Shown here: piece by piece, positions 9,089 to 17,755 of the stretch
Layout: every line of letters starts with the position of its first letter
Numbering within the stretch: position 1 is the stretch's first letter
NCBI GenBank assembly: GCA_963740945.1
Contig: CAVUGE010000015.1
Coordinates: 1-64,000 of the forward strand
Source: CAVQBP01 sp963740945
Lineage (GTDB): Bacteria > Bacteroidota > Ignavibacteria > Ignavibacteriales > Ignavibacteriaceae
Length of the DNA stretch: 64,000 bases
Direction of reading: 5' to 3'
The notes under the pieces: model-generated
What the model saw: the letters and a program-made list of their open reading frames with translations, nothing else
What the model was told of the DNA's origin: nothing
Database searches by the model: none
Program-made: the position numbers and the translations under genes

Positions 9089-9367
9089 AAAGCCAAAATT
9101 AATAGAAGGAACGAAGAGAAAAATGAAAAGCTCAAGGGAGAAAGAAACATATCTTTTGAAATAATAGTAAGCCAAATCGAACTTGGGCATTTACTTGATA
9201 TAGTAGAGAATTCAAATAAAGATAAATACAAGGACCAAAATATTTTTATTGTAGAATATGAAAAGTATGCATATTTAGTCCCATTTGTTGAAGATGCAGA
9301 AAAGGTCTTTTTGAAAACCATAATTCCGAGTCGGAAAGCGACAAAAATGTATATCGAGGATAAATAA
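9089..9367 (+). pseudogene. Decayed RNase-type toxin (BrnT-like), start lost
   Basis: The open frame contains NEEKNEKLKGERNISFEIIV, then LDIVENSNKDKYKDQNIF, YAYLVPFVEDAEKVFLKTI and PSRKATKMYI, the order seen in the BrnT-like/DUF497-related toxin family. It has no start codon: TAA at 9086-9088 lies just upstream, and the expected EWNEEKN opening appears only if one base is restored near 9108 (GAAGGAACGAA in place of GAATGGAACGAA). It therefore looks frameshifted at its N-terminus. It stops 1 base before the antitoxin ATG, typical of an operon. Confidence 0.7.
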
Positions 9368-9368
9368 A

Positions 9369-9635
9369 ATGAAATTAGATAAAGAAGAAAAAGAGTTATT
9401 GGGATCTTATGAGAAAGGGGACTGGAAACCGATAAAAGATAATGATAAAAAGAAAAGCGACTACAAAAGATACGCTAAGAATACATCGCTAAAAAACAAG
9501 AGGATTAATATCCGTCTTTCAGAAAAAGATTTATCCAACCTAAAAGCAAAATCCCTTGAAGAAGGAATGCCTTATCAAACATTAATTGCTAGTATCATTC
9601 ACAAATATATTTCAGGCAAATATAAAGAGTTATGA
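9369..9635 (+). CDS. Ribbon-helix-helix (CopG/BrnA-like) antitoxin
   Basis: The 88-residue product has a charged N-terminal tail and a C-terminal ribbon-helix-helix: NIRLSEKDLSNLKAKSLEEG then MPYQTLIASIIHKYISG. This motif is diagnostic of CopG-like antitoxins partnered with BrnT-like toxins. It starts immediately after the degraded toxin frame. The antitoxin is intact while its toxin is broken, as in the first module of the array. Confidence 0.82.
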   Translation: MKLDKEEKELLGSYEKGDWKPIKDNDKKKSDYKRYAKNTSLKNKRINIRLSEKDLSNLKAKSLEEGMPYQTLIASIIHKYISGKYKEL

Positions 9636-9640
9636 AATTG

Positions 9641-9828
9641 GGCTAACCATGCGTTTCTACCCGACCGCCTAATCGCGTTCGGAATTTCAAAAGTCTTTGG
9701 CAGAGGTTCTCCGTTTCGGTAAACTTGTTCAAAGTGCCCGGACCTTGTAATTACTTTTCAGATTATCGGCAGATCAATTCTAATTGCGTACTTGTTTTGG
9801 GCGGCGGGTAAAACGCGCCGCGTTAGGC
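9641..9828 (+). other. attC-like recombination site 1 (complete, best example)
   Basis: The site opens with the R''-like core GGCTAAC (9641-9647) and closes with the R'-like core GTTAGGC (9822-9828). Inside, GCGTTTCTACCCGACCGCC (9651-9669) pairs with GGCGGCGGGTAAAACGC (9800-9816), leaving single unpaired bases (a C and an A) on the left arm. CAT and GCCG form an unpaired spacer between the R and L boxes. Paired R and L boxes, an unpaired spacer and extrahelical bases are the architecture of folded attC sites. The roughly 130-base interior would be the variable terminal structure. Confidence 0.78.
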
Positions 9829-9852
9829 TTATAAAGATATATGGATAATTAA

Positions 9853-10734
9853 ATGAAAATATTAATAATATTTCTATCATTACTGCTCATGAGTAATATC
9901 ATATCATTGTTTGCTCAATCAAATAATGCATTAAATTTTTGGCCGCATCATGTAGGCGATATTTGGCAATATAGTTCTGCAGCTAACGAAGTAATTAGGA
10001 CTGCATATATTGATTCAACATATATTGATTCGATTTCTAAAGAAATATTTATTTGGGGCAGAAACGTAGCTGGCAGCATTAATTACACAAGAAACAAAAT
10101 TGATTCATTAGGAAATTTTTATAATTTGAATTACAATTCAAATTATGTAAGATATAAACTTTATGCCGATAGCGGAGATACCTGGATTATTGGTTATCAA
10201 AATGACACTATCCCTGTAACAGGAACCGTTTTAAATGTTTACAACGACGTTATTTTTGGTATTTCAACAAAAGTAAAAATCATTAGATTTGAAATACAAT
10301 ACCCATCTCCTCAAAATCCATTTTCATTAGGGGATGATTACTTAGCAGAAGGCTTCGGTTTAGTTCGTTCAGATATTGAAGGTGGAGGAATATATTATCT
10401 AACCGGTGCACTAATAGATGGTGTAAAATATGGTGTAATTACATCCATTGAAGATGATAAGTCAGTTCCAAAATCATTTGATATAATTAAGAATTATCCA
10501 AACCCATTCAATAACTCAACTATCATTGCATATTCAATTGCCAATGAAGGTAATGTAAATATTTCAGTTTATGATTTATTAGGTAGAAAAATAAAAAAAA
10601 TCATTGATGAGAAAAAAGAAAAAGGAAGTTATAAAATTAGGTTTAATGCCGATGATCTTACTAGCGGTATTTACTTTTTAATGTTAAAAACTAATTCAAA
10701 AATATTAACTCACAAAATTATACTTTTAAAATAA
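9853..10734 (+). CDS. Secreted protein with T9SS C-terminal sorting domain
   Basis: The 293-residue protein starts with a Sec signal peptide (MKILIIFLSLLLMSNIISLF, cut near AQS). A middle domain beginning NFWPHHVGDIWQY has no function I recognise. The C-terminal 75 or so residues are a type A T9SS sorting domain: KNYPNPFNNSTIIAYSI, VYDLLGRKIKKI, DLTSGIYFLML and HKIILLK. It should be exported and anchored or released through the outer-membrane T9SS. The gene is the only one in its cassette, with GTTAGGCTTA on its left and the reverse complement TAAGCCTAAC on its right. Confidence 0.85.
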   Translation: MKILIIFLSLLLMSNIISLFAQSNNALNFWPHHVGDIWQYSSAANEVIRTAYIDSTYIDSISKEIFIWGRNVAGSINYTRNKIDSLGNFYNLNYNSNYVRYKLYADSGDTWIIGYQNDTIPVTGTVLNVYNDVIFGISTKVKIIRFEIQYPSPQNPFSLGDDYLAEGFGLVRSDIEGGGIYYLTGALIDGVKYGVITSIEDDKSVPKSFDIIKNYPNPFNNSTIIAYSIANEGNVNISVYDLLGRKIKKIIDEKKEKGSYKIRFNADDLTSGIYFLMLKTNSKILTHKIILLK

Positions 10735-10741
10735 TGTGTAA

Positions 10742-10853
10742 GCCTAACGTTATAAGGGATTCATGCCGAAGCCCGTCTTCGCTTCAATGTAACAATTGAT
10801 TTAGGTTTACATTATTACGCTTCGCCGGACAGGCCTGCCGAGGCATAATCCTG
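10742..10853 (+). other. attC-like site 2, left half (interrupted by IS copy A)
   Basis: GCCTAAC (10742-10748) ends the preceding cassette. TAAGCCTAAC (10739-10748) is the exact reverse complement of GTTAGGCTTA at the cassette start (9822-9831). Downstream comes the family 1 spacer body (TTATAAGGGATTCATGCCG, then a CGTCTTCG hairpin), shared with 16816, 22357, 29451 and 33578. The IS follows directly. Confidence 0.7.
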
Positions 10854-12216
10854 TGTTGGACTAAGCCGCAAGCGACTTACTCAACTACCTGTAATTTCAA
10901 TAAAATTTATATAGAAGTAATAAACCTGGATATGTCCGAAAGAGAGATATTGAAGGGGTTAAGATTTGATTTTTTTTCAATAACCAGCTTAAGGGTAATT
11001 ATAAATTCATTAGTATTGAGATAATTTCCCATATTTAGAAATAATTTATTGAGAACTATTAAGATTTTAATTTATAGCTAAGTGTTCATCATTTATAAAA
11101 AAGGAAAAATTATTTAAAGGCGGAGACTTATCGTAATAATTAAGACGCTGTAGTGTAAGTACTAAATTCATTTGATTCCCGCATACGGGACATAAAATTG
11201 TCGAGGATTTTTTTGTTGCAGCGGTTTTATCCTTAGGTTTTATATTGATTATAGTAGTAGAATCGAATAGTTGCCTGACAATGCAAAGAAGATTCCGGTT
11301 TTTTATGGCAAACAACCCGAAGTATCTAACTTTAACAAAGCCTTTAGGGAGTACATGTTGAAGAAATCGCCTTATAAATTCTTCAGTAGTCAGTTTCATA
11401 AATTTGTAAACCTTAGTTTTGGAGTCTTTGTATTTGAATGTAACAAAGCCTCCTTGATGTTTAATAATTCTGTTATTAGAAATGGCAACCCGGAAAACAT
11501 ACTGAGCCAGATATTTCATAGCATGGCAGCCATTCCCTACGGGAATAGAATTAACAACCCAGTTCTTAGTCCATGTTTGAGGAGCTATTTGGTTAAATAA
11601 TAGTGGATTTAACTTTCTTAATCCATCCCGGAATTTAGCCTTAAAGACGATGTCAACCTGGTTAACTTTCAGACCTACGCCTTCATTTAATCTAAGACCG
11701 CAGGAATAAATAAGGGTTAAACAAGCCCGGTGTCTGAGTACACGGATATTCATAAGAATTTTTCTTACTTCTTCCCTGCTGAGGATAACTGGAAGTTTGA
11801 AAACACGTTTGGGGCGGATGATGTTAAAGACATTAAATTCTTTGTAAAGTGTTTTTTCATAGAAGAATTTAATTGCACATAGGGCAACAGTCATAGCAGC
11901 ACGTGAGTAGTTCTTGTTATTCTTAAGGAAGAGGAAATATTGACGAATATCTTCGCCAGAAATGGAATCAAGAGGTTTGTTGAAATACTCCATAAATTTT
12001 ACGACACGATAAGAATAAGTTTCCTGGGTGCGTTGAGAAAGACCGAAAAGTTGCATATTTTCGTTAAGTCTTTGAATTAGTTCGTTCATAGTATACCTCG
12101 CTAAATTATTGATGGTAGAAAAAATTATTTAGATGGGGTATACTATGTAAAAGCTGGATGCAATGAAATAGGTAGAATGCCGATAAACTCCCCGCCGCTT
12201 GCGGCTTAGTTCAACA
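10854..12216 (-). mobile_element. IS91-like element, copy A (internally deleted)
   Basis: The boundaries are set by an inverted repeat: TGTTGGACTAAGCCGC at 10854 and its near-perfect inverse (GCGGCTTAGTTCAACA) ending at 12216. Compared with the full copy at 22462-24831, about 1.0 kb is missing. The deletion joins the 5' part of the recombinase gene in frame to the 3' part of the transposase gene. The boundaries are inferred from the repeats; some flank bases could belong to the attC-like spacer. Confidence 0.65.
11067..12089 (-). pseudogene. In-frame chimera of tyrosine recombinase and IS91-type transposase
   Basis: Residues 1-146 equal the N-terminal and first catalytic part of the IS recombinase (to KVNQVD, retaining only the first catalytic Arg). 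Residues 147-340 equal the C-terminal half of the transposase from IVFKAKFRDGLR onward. The recombinase Lys, HxxR, His and Tyr residues are gone, and so are the transposase zinc finger and HPHIH motif. The fusion is one uninterrupted 340-residue frame produced by a deletion, so it is very unlikely to be an active enzyme. Confidence 0.85.
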
Positions 12217-12416
12217 AGTTTTTCAAGCCGACCGCGTTAAACTGTTCGGCATTTGTTTAGTTATAAAGTTGCGTCGTAAAAGTAAGTTGCTTTTTTAATA
12301 TAGTGAATAAAACAAATTTATAAATAATTATCGGCATTGGTTTTCAAAGCTGTTTTTCAGATATGGGCGGTGGCTTAAAAACAACGTCGTTATATTGCAA
12401 TATAAAGGATAAAAAT
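12217..12416 (+). other. Right flank of IS copy A and next cassette start
   Basis: The sequence holds the distal half of an attC-like spacer (GGGCGGTGGCTTAAAAAC near 12365) followed by the core GTTATATTGC (12389-12398). The reverse complement of that core, GCAATATAA, ends the same cassette at 12849-12857. Confidence 0.55.
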
Positions 12417-12806
12417 ATGGGGAACGAATTTAATTTAAAATATTCCATTTTATCAATTTTATTTTGTTCATTTATTATATCAGGTTGCTATTCGTTTCGT
12501 GAAGTATCAAAAGAAGATTACTTAAAAAATGAAAAGCATCCTAAAACTAAAGTAATCTTAAATAATAAAGAGGAATTAATAATTGACGAAAATGAAAATA
12601 ACAAAGTGACAGCAGATAATGAAAAAATTATTATTGTAAATGATACTTCAACAATCAATGTTTCTTTTTCAGATATTGATAAAATAATGCAAGAAAGGTT
12701 TGATATTATAAAAACATTTTTTGGTACATTTTGGCTATCACTTGCAACATTTGTAGTTCTTGGTTTAATATTCATTGCAGGCGGTTTTCTAGGTCCTTTT
12801 GGCTGA
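12417..12806 (+). CDS. Small lipoprotein with C-terminal membrane segment
   Basis: The 129-residue product opens with a lipoprotein signal ending in SFIISGCYSF, so the mature protein would begin at Cys. The middle is lysine- and asparagine-rich. A hydrophobic stretch near the end (FWLSLATFVVLGLIFIAGGF) is a probable membrane segment. I recognise no family; the layout resembles the lipoprotein at 25106. I chose ATG 12417 with AAAGGA 7 bases upstream, because an earlier in-frame ATG at 12363 would put the cassette core inside the gene. Confidence 0.6.
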   Translation: MGNEFNLKYSILSILFCSFIISGCYSFREVSKEDYLKNEKHPKTKVILNNKEELIIDENENNKVTADNEKIIIVNDTSTINVSFSDIDKIMQERFDIIKTFFGTFWLSLATFVVLGLIFIAGGFLGPFG

Positions 12807-12848
12807 TCAATAATAAATGAAAAGTCAAAAATATATAAATGTAAAAAA

Positions 12849-13173
12849 GCAATATAATGCAATTTAAGTTGACAGCATTTTACGCATTCGGCTTTTTATC
12901 CCAAAGGGATGGCTATGCCAGAAGATTATAAAAAAGAATTTGATTGCTTCTTGCAAAAGATCGTAACTCATCAGGTAAAGTGAAGGTATCCGCTTAAAGT
13001 ATCTTGTTCAACTGAAGTGCTCTGATAAATTTCTTGAAAACTGTGCTTATCGTAAACGGAAAGTTAAGCATCCCGCATTGTGGGACTTAATGTTTGGCAG
13101 AGGTAATAAAAGAAAGTTTCTAGTTATGGCAGTGCCACTATGTGGGCTGTAACTTAATTGCGGTTCGTTAGTA
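12849..13173 (+). other. attC-like site 3 (family 2)
   Basis: The site begins with GCAATATAA (12849-12857), then TGCAATTTAAGTTGACAGC. It ends with CTTAATTGC followed by GGTTCGTTAGT (core GTTAGT, 13167-13172). GCAATTTAAG pairs with CTTAATTGC with one extra unpaired T, as in attC L boxes. The interior has CGGCTTTTT and AAGCATCCCGCATTGTGGGA hairpins and is shared with sites at 15590, 24832, 31163 and 32583. Confidence 0.65.
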
Positions 13174-13480
13174 CGTCAAGCGAAGCTTGATGCTTCTGTT
13201 AAGGTGAAAGTCCTTAAGAGGAAAGACTTAGCCGAGTCACCTCTACCGAGTGTTGCAGGTATGTAGGAACTCAAAGGAGTGAACGAAATACTTGAAGCGT
13301 ACACAGGGAATTATGTAGGCTGTAGGGAAGACCGTACTTTCTGAAACCAATTTAGCCTCTCCCGAAGGGATGGATTCCCAGAGAATGCGTACAATGTAGA
13401 CGGCAATGGGATTAACGACTCAGAAGCCAACACTTAAACAATCGTTAAGGTGAGATTGTTAAAGGTCTAACTAAGGATTA
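13171..13480 (+). ncRNA. Possible 5' fragment of a group II intron (domain I-like)
   Basis: The sequence is unlike its neighbours: GC-richer, non-coding and purine-rich, with GGTGAAAGTCCTTAAG, TGTTGCAGGTATGTAGG, AGGGAAGACCGTACTTTC and TTAGCCTCTCCCGAAGGG. Strings of this kind are familiar from the 5' ribozyme part of bacterial group II introns. No domain V hairpin and no reverse transcriptase follow before the next ATG, so it would be a 3'-truncated remnant. It abuts the cassette core GTTAG at 13167. A different structured RNA is possible. Confidence 0.35.
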
Positions 13481-13485
13481 ATTTT

Positions 13486-15585
13486 ATGAAAAATGTTACC
13501 ATGTCCCTTATAACATTATTATTATTAGCTAATATGATGAACCAATCGTTTGGACAATGGATTCATACTAATGGGCCCTATGGCGGTAATATACATTGTA
13601 TCGCAATTGATGGCGATGAATTATTTGCAGGTTCATTTGGTACTGGTGTTTATTTATCACCTAATAATGGAGAAAATTGGACATCGAGAAGTAACGGTCT
13701 GGCAAATCTTTATATCAATAGTTTAGCTATAAATGACTCAATCATTTTTGCCGGTACTTGGGAAGGCATTTATCTTTCAACCAATAAAGGTAATGAATGG
13801 GAGCCTGCGGGTACAGTTTCGGATTACATCGTCTCATCAATTGCAATTAGTGACTCAACTATTTTTGCGGGGACATGGTTCAACGGACTTTTCATATCGT
13901 CAAATTGCGGAAAAAGCTGGACGAAAGCCAGCAATGGAATGTCGGATGCTTCTATTATCTCTTCTATTGTCGTTATAGGAAATAAAATCTATGTTGGATT
14001 ATACGAAGGCATTTTCCAATCATCTGATCAAGGTAAAAGTTGGAATAACATTGGTCTGCTTGATAAAGGCATTCGTACAATGACTACAGATGGTACAAAT
14101 CTTTTCGTTGGAACTGATACCGGTGTCTATCAATATTCTGAAGGTGATGGAAATTGGATAATATTAGGTTTAGTCTCAAATCAAATTATGGCTCTTGCCG
14201 TAAGTAATAACAAACTATATGCAGGAGGTGTCCCGGCTCAAGGAATATTTGTTTCTACTGATAACGGGAATAACTGGAAAAGTATAAATACCGGATTAAC
14301 AGATAAAAATGTTTTGGCGCTTGTGGTTAAGGATGATAATATTTTAGCCGGAACTGAATACGGTGGTATTTTTCTTTCGACCAACAATGGTTCAAATTGG
14401 GTACCTTTTAATAATGGACTTATTTACGCAGATATTCAAGTTCTTTATGCGGATAATAATCCAAATAATAGAGGCAAACTTTATGCAGGAATTTATAGGG
14501 ATGGAATTTCTGTAACCAGCGATGGTGGTGATAACTGGACATATATCAATGATGGTTTAACAAATTCTGATGTTCATTCAATTGTTTGTTTTTATGATAA
14601 CGATGTGGATACAAATATTTTAGCCGGCGATTCGGATGGACATATTTATCGTTCAAAGGATAATGGTATATCATGGGTTGAATCAGATTCAGGTATACAA
14701 AAATATTGGAACATCAGTGCAATGGTTGTTTGTGGAAAAAATCTTTACGCAGGCACCTCAAGAGGCATTTATCGTTCAACAAACAACGGAGAATTTTGGT
14801 CTGTTGCCAGGAATGGATTAGGGAACATAGGCGCAGATGTTTCCACCATGGCTGTAAAGGGTACAAAGATTTTTGCAGGATTATATGGAGATGGTGTTTT
14901 TGTTACTTCGGATAATGGTAATAACTGGACCGAAATAAATAACGGTTTGTCAGACTTATTGATCCAATCCATAGCAGTAGCCGGCAAAAATTTATATGCT
15001 GGTACTCGTAGTAGTGGTGTATTCATTTCTTCAGATGACGGAATGAACTGGCAACAGGTTAATAGTGGTATTACTGATTTGAATATTAAAGCTCTTATTG
15101 CAGTTGATACAATAATATTTGCCGGATGTTTTAATAGCATATTTTATTCTACAAACCACGGGGTTAACTGGATTTCAATCGATGAGTGTTCAAATAAAGG
15201 AATAATTAGTTCTCTTTCCATATCAGGTTCTAATCTGTTTGTTGGAACAAACGAAGGAGTATGGAAACGCTCTCTTTCTGAAATAATTACATCAATCGAT
15301 GAAAAATTGAAGCAGTTACCTTCTCATTTTTCACTTGAACAAAATTATCCAAATCCATTCAATCCAAGTACAACAATAAAATTTTCACTTTCTAAAGCTT
15401 CTTATGTTACACTAAATATTTTCAACAGTCTAGGTCAAGAGGTATCAAAGCTAGTATCACAGTATATTAGTGCAGGGACATACACAACATTATGGAAAGC
15501 AGTTGGTATTCCAAGTGGTGTCTATTTTTACAGAATAACAGCCGGAGAATTTTTAGAAACAAAGAAACTCTTATTAATTAAATAA
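13486..15585 (+). CDS. Secreted beta-propeller (BNR/Ycf48-like) protein with T9SS sorting domain
   Basis: The 699-residue protein carries a signal peptide (ending NQSFGQ) and about a dozen repeats of the form ALAVSNNKLYAGG...GIFVSTDNGNNWKSINTGL. These are Asp-box/BNR-like blades with the S-x-D-x-G-x-x-W signature, seen in sialidases, photosystem assembly factors and many surface propellers. No catalytic triad is evident. The C-terminus (about residues 610-699) is a T9SS domain: NYPNPFNPSTTIKFSL, LGQEVSKLVSQYISAGT and ETKKLLLIK. It should be a surface or secreted binding protein. It fills its cassette alone. Confidence 0.85.
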   Translation: MKNVTMSLITLLLLANMMNQSFGQWIHTNGPYGGNIHCIAIDGDELFAGSFGTGVYLSPNNGENWTSRSNGLANLYINSLAINDSIIFAGTWEGIYLSTNKGNEWEPAGTVSDYIVSSIAISDSTIFAGTWFNGLFISSNCGKSWTKASNGMSDASIISSIVVIGNKIYVGLYEGIFQSSDQGKSWNNIGLLDKGIRTMTTDGTNLFVGTDTGVYQYSEGDGNWIILGLVSNQIMALAVSNNKLYAGGVPAQGIFVSTDNGNNWKSINTGLTDKNVLALVVKDDNILAGTEYGGIFLSTNNGSNWVPFNNGLIYADIQVLYADNNPNNRGKLYAGIYRDGISVTSDGGDNWTYINDGLTNSDVHSIVCFYDNDVDTNILAGDSDGHIYRSKDNGISWVESDSGIQKYWNISAMVVCGKNLYAGTSRGIYRSTNNGEFWSVARNGLGNIGADVSTMAVKGTKIFAGLYGDGVFVTSDNGNNWTEINNGLSDLLIQSIAVAGKNLYAGTRSSGVFISSDDGMNWQQVNSGITDLNIKALIAVDTIIFAGCFNSIFYSTNHGVNWISIDECSNKGIISSLSISGSNLFVGTNEGVWKRSLSEIITSIDEKLKQLPSHFSLEQNYPNPFNPSTTIKFSLSKASYVTLNIFNSLGQEVSKLVSQYISAGTYTTLWKAVGIPSGVYFYRITAGEFLETKKLLLIK

Positions 15586-15589
15586 AATT

Positions 15590-15865
15590 GCATATAAAAA
15601 TGCAATTTAAGTTGACAGTATTTTACGCATTCGGCTTTTTATCCCAAGGGGACGGCTATGCCAGAGATTTTTGAAGTAGATGATCCGCATTAAGTATCTT
15701 GGTCAACGTAGTCATATTAATTAATAGTCTTGCAAATTGTGTTTGTCGTAAACGGAAAGTTAAGCATCCCGCATTGCGGGACTTAATCTTTGGCATAAGT
15801 AATAAATAAAAGTTTCTTGTTTTGGCATTGCCACTATGTGGGCTGCAACTTAATTGCGGTTAGGC
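15590..15865 (+). other. attC-like site 4 (family 2)
   Basis: It opens GCATATAA (15590-15597), then ATGCAATTTAAGTTGACAG. It closes with GCAACTTAATTGCGGTTAGGC, with the core GTTAGGC at 15859-15865. The L-like boxes GCAATTTAAG and CTTAATTGC pair with one extra T. The apical hairpin is CATCCCGCATTGCGGGA. Compared with sister sites, CGTTC is missing before the right core. Confidence 0.65.
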
Positions 15866-15964
15866 TGTAATAAAATAGTTCATGAAACTGTATAAGAAAT
15901 ACTTCTCAATCTTTCTTCTATATCATGTTTAACTAGTATTCATTAATATTTTTTGAGGGGTAAG

Positions 15965-16804
15965 ATGAAACATATTATCATACTTTCATTTCTTTTATTT
16001 ACGAAAATAATTGCGCAAGATTATTTTCCGCTCGAGGTTGGTAATACTTGGACTTATTGCACTGATTTTGATACAACAAATATCATTATTTATCATGTTT
16101 CAGATTCTATAAATATAGGTAATATGAAATATTTTCTTTATAGAATGAATGTACCCTATCCTTATGACCATATTGATACAATTCGTAAAGATCCTGTTGG
16201 TAATATATGGAAGAAAGTAAATGGAATTGATCATTTATGGTTTGATTTTACAAAAGACAATGGAACCATCTATACATTCCCATCTTTCGATTCCATATAT
16301 GCATATGAAGTAAAATTGTTTAAGTATTTTACAGTAGAAACTTACAACAGAAGTTATTCTCAGTGCATTGAGTTGTCTTTCGATATTCCACAATATAGAG
16401 ATGCAGATAAGTCATATTCCTTTGCTCCGAATGTTGGTCTTATTGAAATATTCGGAGGTGAAGCACCTCATTACATACTTTACTCAGTGTCATTAAGTGA
16501 ATCCCCTTTAGGGATAATAGATGACCGAGAATCCAAGTCAATTTTGTTCGAGTTGAAGCAAAATTATCCAAATCCATTTAATCCTATAACAACAATAAGA
16601 TATTCAATTTATAAAAATAGATTAGTAAATATAAAAATATATGATTATTTAGGTAGAGAGGTATCAACCTTGGTTAATGAAGAGAAAAAACGAGGTGATT
16701 ATAGTATAATCTTTAATGCCGGTGGATTATCAAGTGGACTTTATTTTTGTAGAATGCTTACTGGGAATTTTGAAGAAACAAAAAAATTATTATTAATAAA
16801 ATAA
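15965..16804 (+). CDS. Secreted protein with T9SS C-terminal sorting domain
   Basis: The 279-residue protein has a signal peptide (MKHIIILSFLLFTKIIAQ) and a middle domain starting DYFPLEVGNTWTYC. That opening resembles the HHVGDIWQY start of the cassette protein at 9853, so the two may share a fold. The C-terminal sorting domain reads QNYPNPFNPITTIRYSI, YDYLGREVSTLVNE, SGLYFCRML and ETKKLLLIK. ATG 15965 follows GAGGGG by 6 bases. Flanking cores GTTAGGCTG (15859) and CAGCCTAAC (16807-16815) are exact reverse complements, which marks a single-gene cassette. Confidence 0.82.
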   Translation: MKHIIILSFLLFTKIIAQDYFPLEVGNTWTYCTDFDTTNIIIYHVSDSINIGNMKYFLYRMNVPYPYDHIDTIRKDPVGNIWKKVNGIDHLWFDFTKDNGTIYTFPSFDSIYAYEVKLFKYFTVETYNRSYSQCIELSFDIPQYRDADKSYSFAPNVGLIEIFGGEAPHYILYSVSLSESPLGIIDDRESKSILFELKQNYPNPFNPITTIRYSIYKNRLVNIKIYDYLGREVSTLVNEEKKRGDYSIIFNAGGLSSGLYFCRMLTGNFEETKKLLLIK

Positions 16805-16808
16805 ATCA

Positions 16809-17041
16809 GCCTAACGTTATAAGGGATTCATGCCGAAGCCCCGTCTTCGCTTCAATATAAGAATTTATTTAGGTTTACATTACTACGCTTCGCCGGACAG
16901 GCCTGCCGGGGCATGGCATAGCCATCATAGTTAATTAATATTCTTGCCTCCGGTGTGTACAAAAAAAAGTTACACACCTTGGGCTAAATTATCGGCAGTT
17001 TGGTACTAACTTGTATTCTTGTTTTGGGCGGCATGTTAGGA
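16809..17041 (+). other. attC-like site 5 (family 1, uninterrupted by IS)
   Basis: It starts with GCCTAAC (16809-16815) and the shared body TTATAAGGGATTCATGCCG, and contains CCGTCTTCGCTTC and CGCCGGACAGGCCTGCCGG hairpins. It ends with GGGCGGCATGTTAGGA (core 17035-17041). CATGCCG near the left end and CGGCATG at the right end are complementary. The first 110 bases match the flanks left of IS copies A and B, showing what those sites looked like before insertion. Confidence 0.65.
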
Positions 17042-17755
17042 GCAACACCGTTCTAGGTGCTATAGAATAGAGAAGAAAATTTATATTCAGATTTAGCTTG
17101 AACTCCGGGAGCTTTATGAAATTAATAAGTACGGCTGCAGTGAAAGCTATAAAGAAACAATTATCGAGCACATCAAAGAATTAAAGGATCTTCAGAAAAA
17201 AAAATTCTTTCTGATATGCACCAATCTGATTAAAAAGCATGAACCATTCAATCGGTGCCATCAGTTCGCTGCTATTTGATATGCGATTTAACTAAGAGTA
17301 CAATCATAAATTAGCAAACAGAGAGATCTCGCTGAGATTAAAAGAAGCTCCATCGACTCATATCCTGGAACTAAAGATATCAAAAGAGATAGAGTTTAAC
17401 TACTTCTGTCACTTGCCTTAAATTCTCTTGCATATAGGAGAAAATTGAGTTATTTTGAATTTAAGGTAAATACATTTAAGGAATTATGGGGATACAATTT
17501 AATTCCATATTCAACAATCAAATGCTCAGAAAATGGCTATATATAAACACAAAAAAATGGCTAAATGTAGGCATTTTTCAAAAAATAGCTATATGTAGAC
17601 ACGAAATGTCTAAATGTAGACATTTAGGAAAGGTAGATAAATAGGTATAATAATAAGTTAGGGCATAAAAACTACTTAATATTATTATCAGTATTGATTG
17701 GATTGCTTCGTGTATTGATCAAAATAAAAAAAAATATTGCTATAGGCACTTAAAA
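17042..17755 (+). other. 714-bp stretch with decayed coding sequence and operator-like repeats
   Basis: No intact gene is present. In-frame islands such as ELYEINKYGCSESYKETIIE (about 17116-17175) and REISLRLKEAPSTHILELK (about 17320-17380) look like fragments of a broken gene I cannot identify. They are separated by stops and frame changes. The stretch ends with the repeat block at 17530-17626. Confidence 0.4.
17530..17626. repeat. Four imperfect repeats with TGTCTA/TAGACA palindrome
   Basis: Four units of about 25 bp have the form AATGGCTAAATGTAGGCATT. The last (17608-17623) is TGTCTAAATGTAGACA, a near palindrome. Spaced palindromic iterons like these can be operator arrays or the terminal repeats of an IS. 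No regulator gene is adjacent, only decayed coding fragments. Confidence 0.55.

Noticed and set aside
13171..13480. Calling this an rRNA or tRNA-like gene
   Set aside because: No cloverleaf, CCA end or conserved rRNA segment was recognised; the intron-like reading is preferred but remains tentative.
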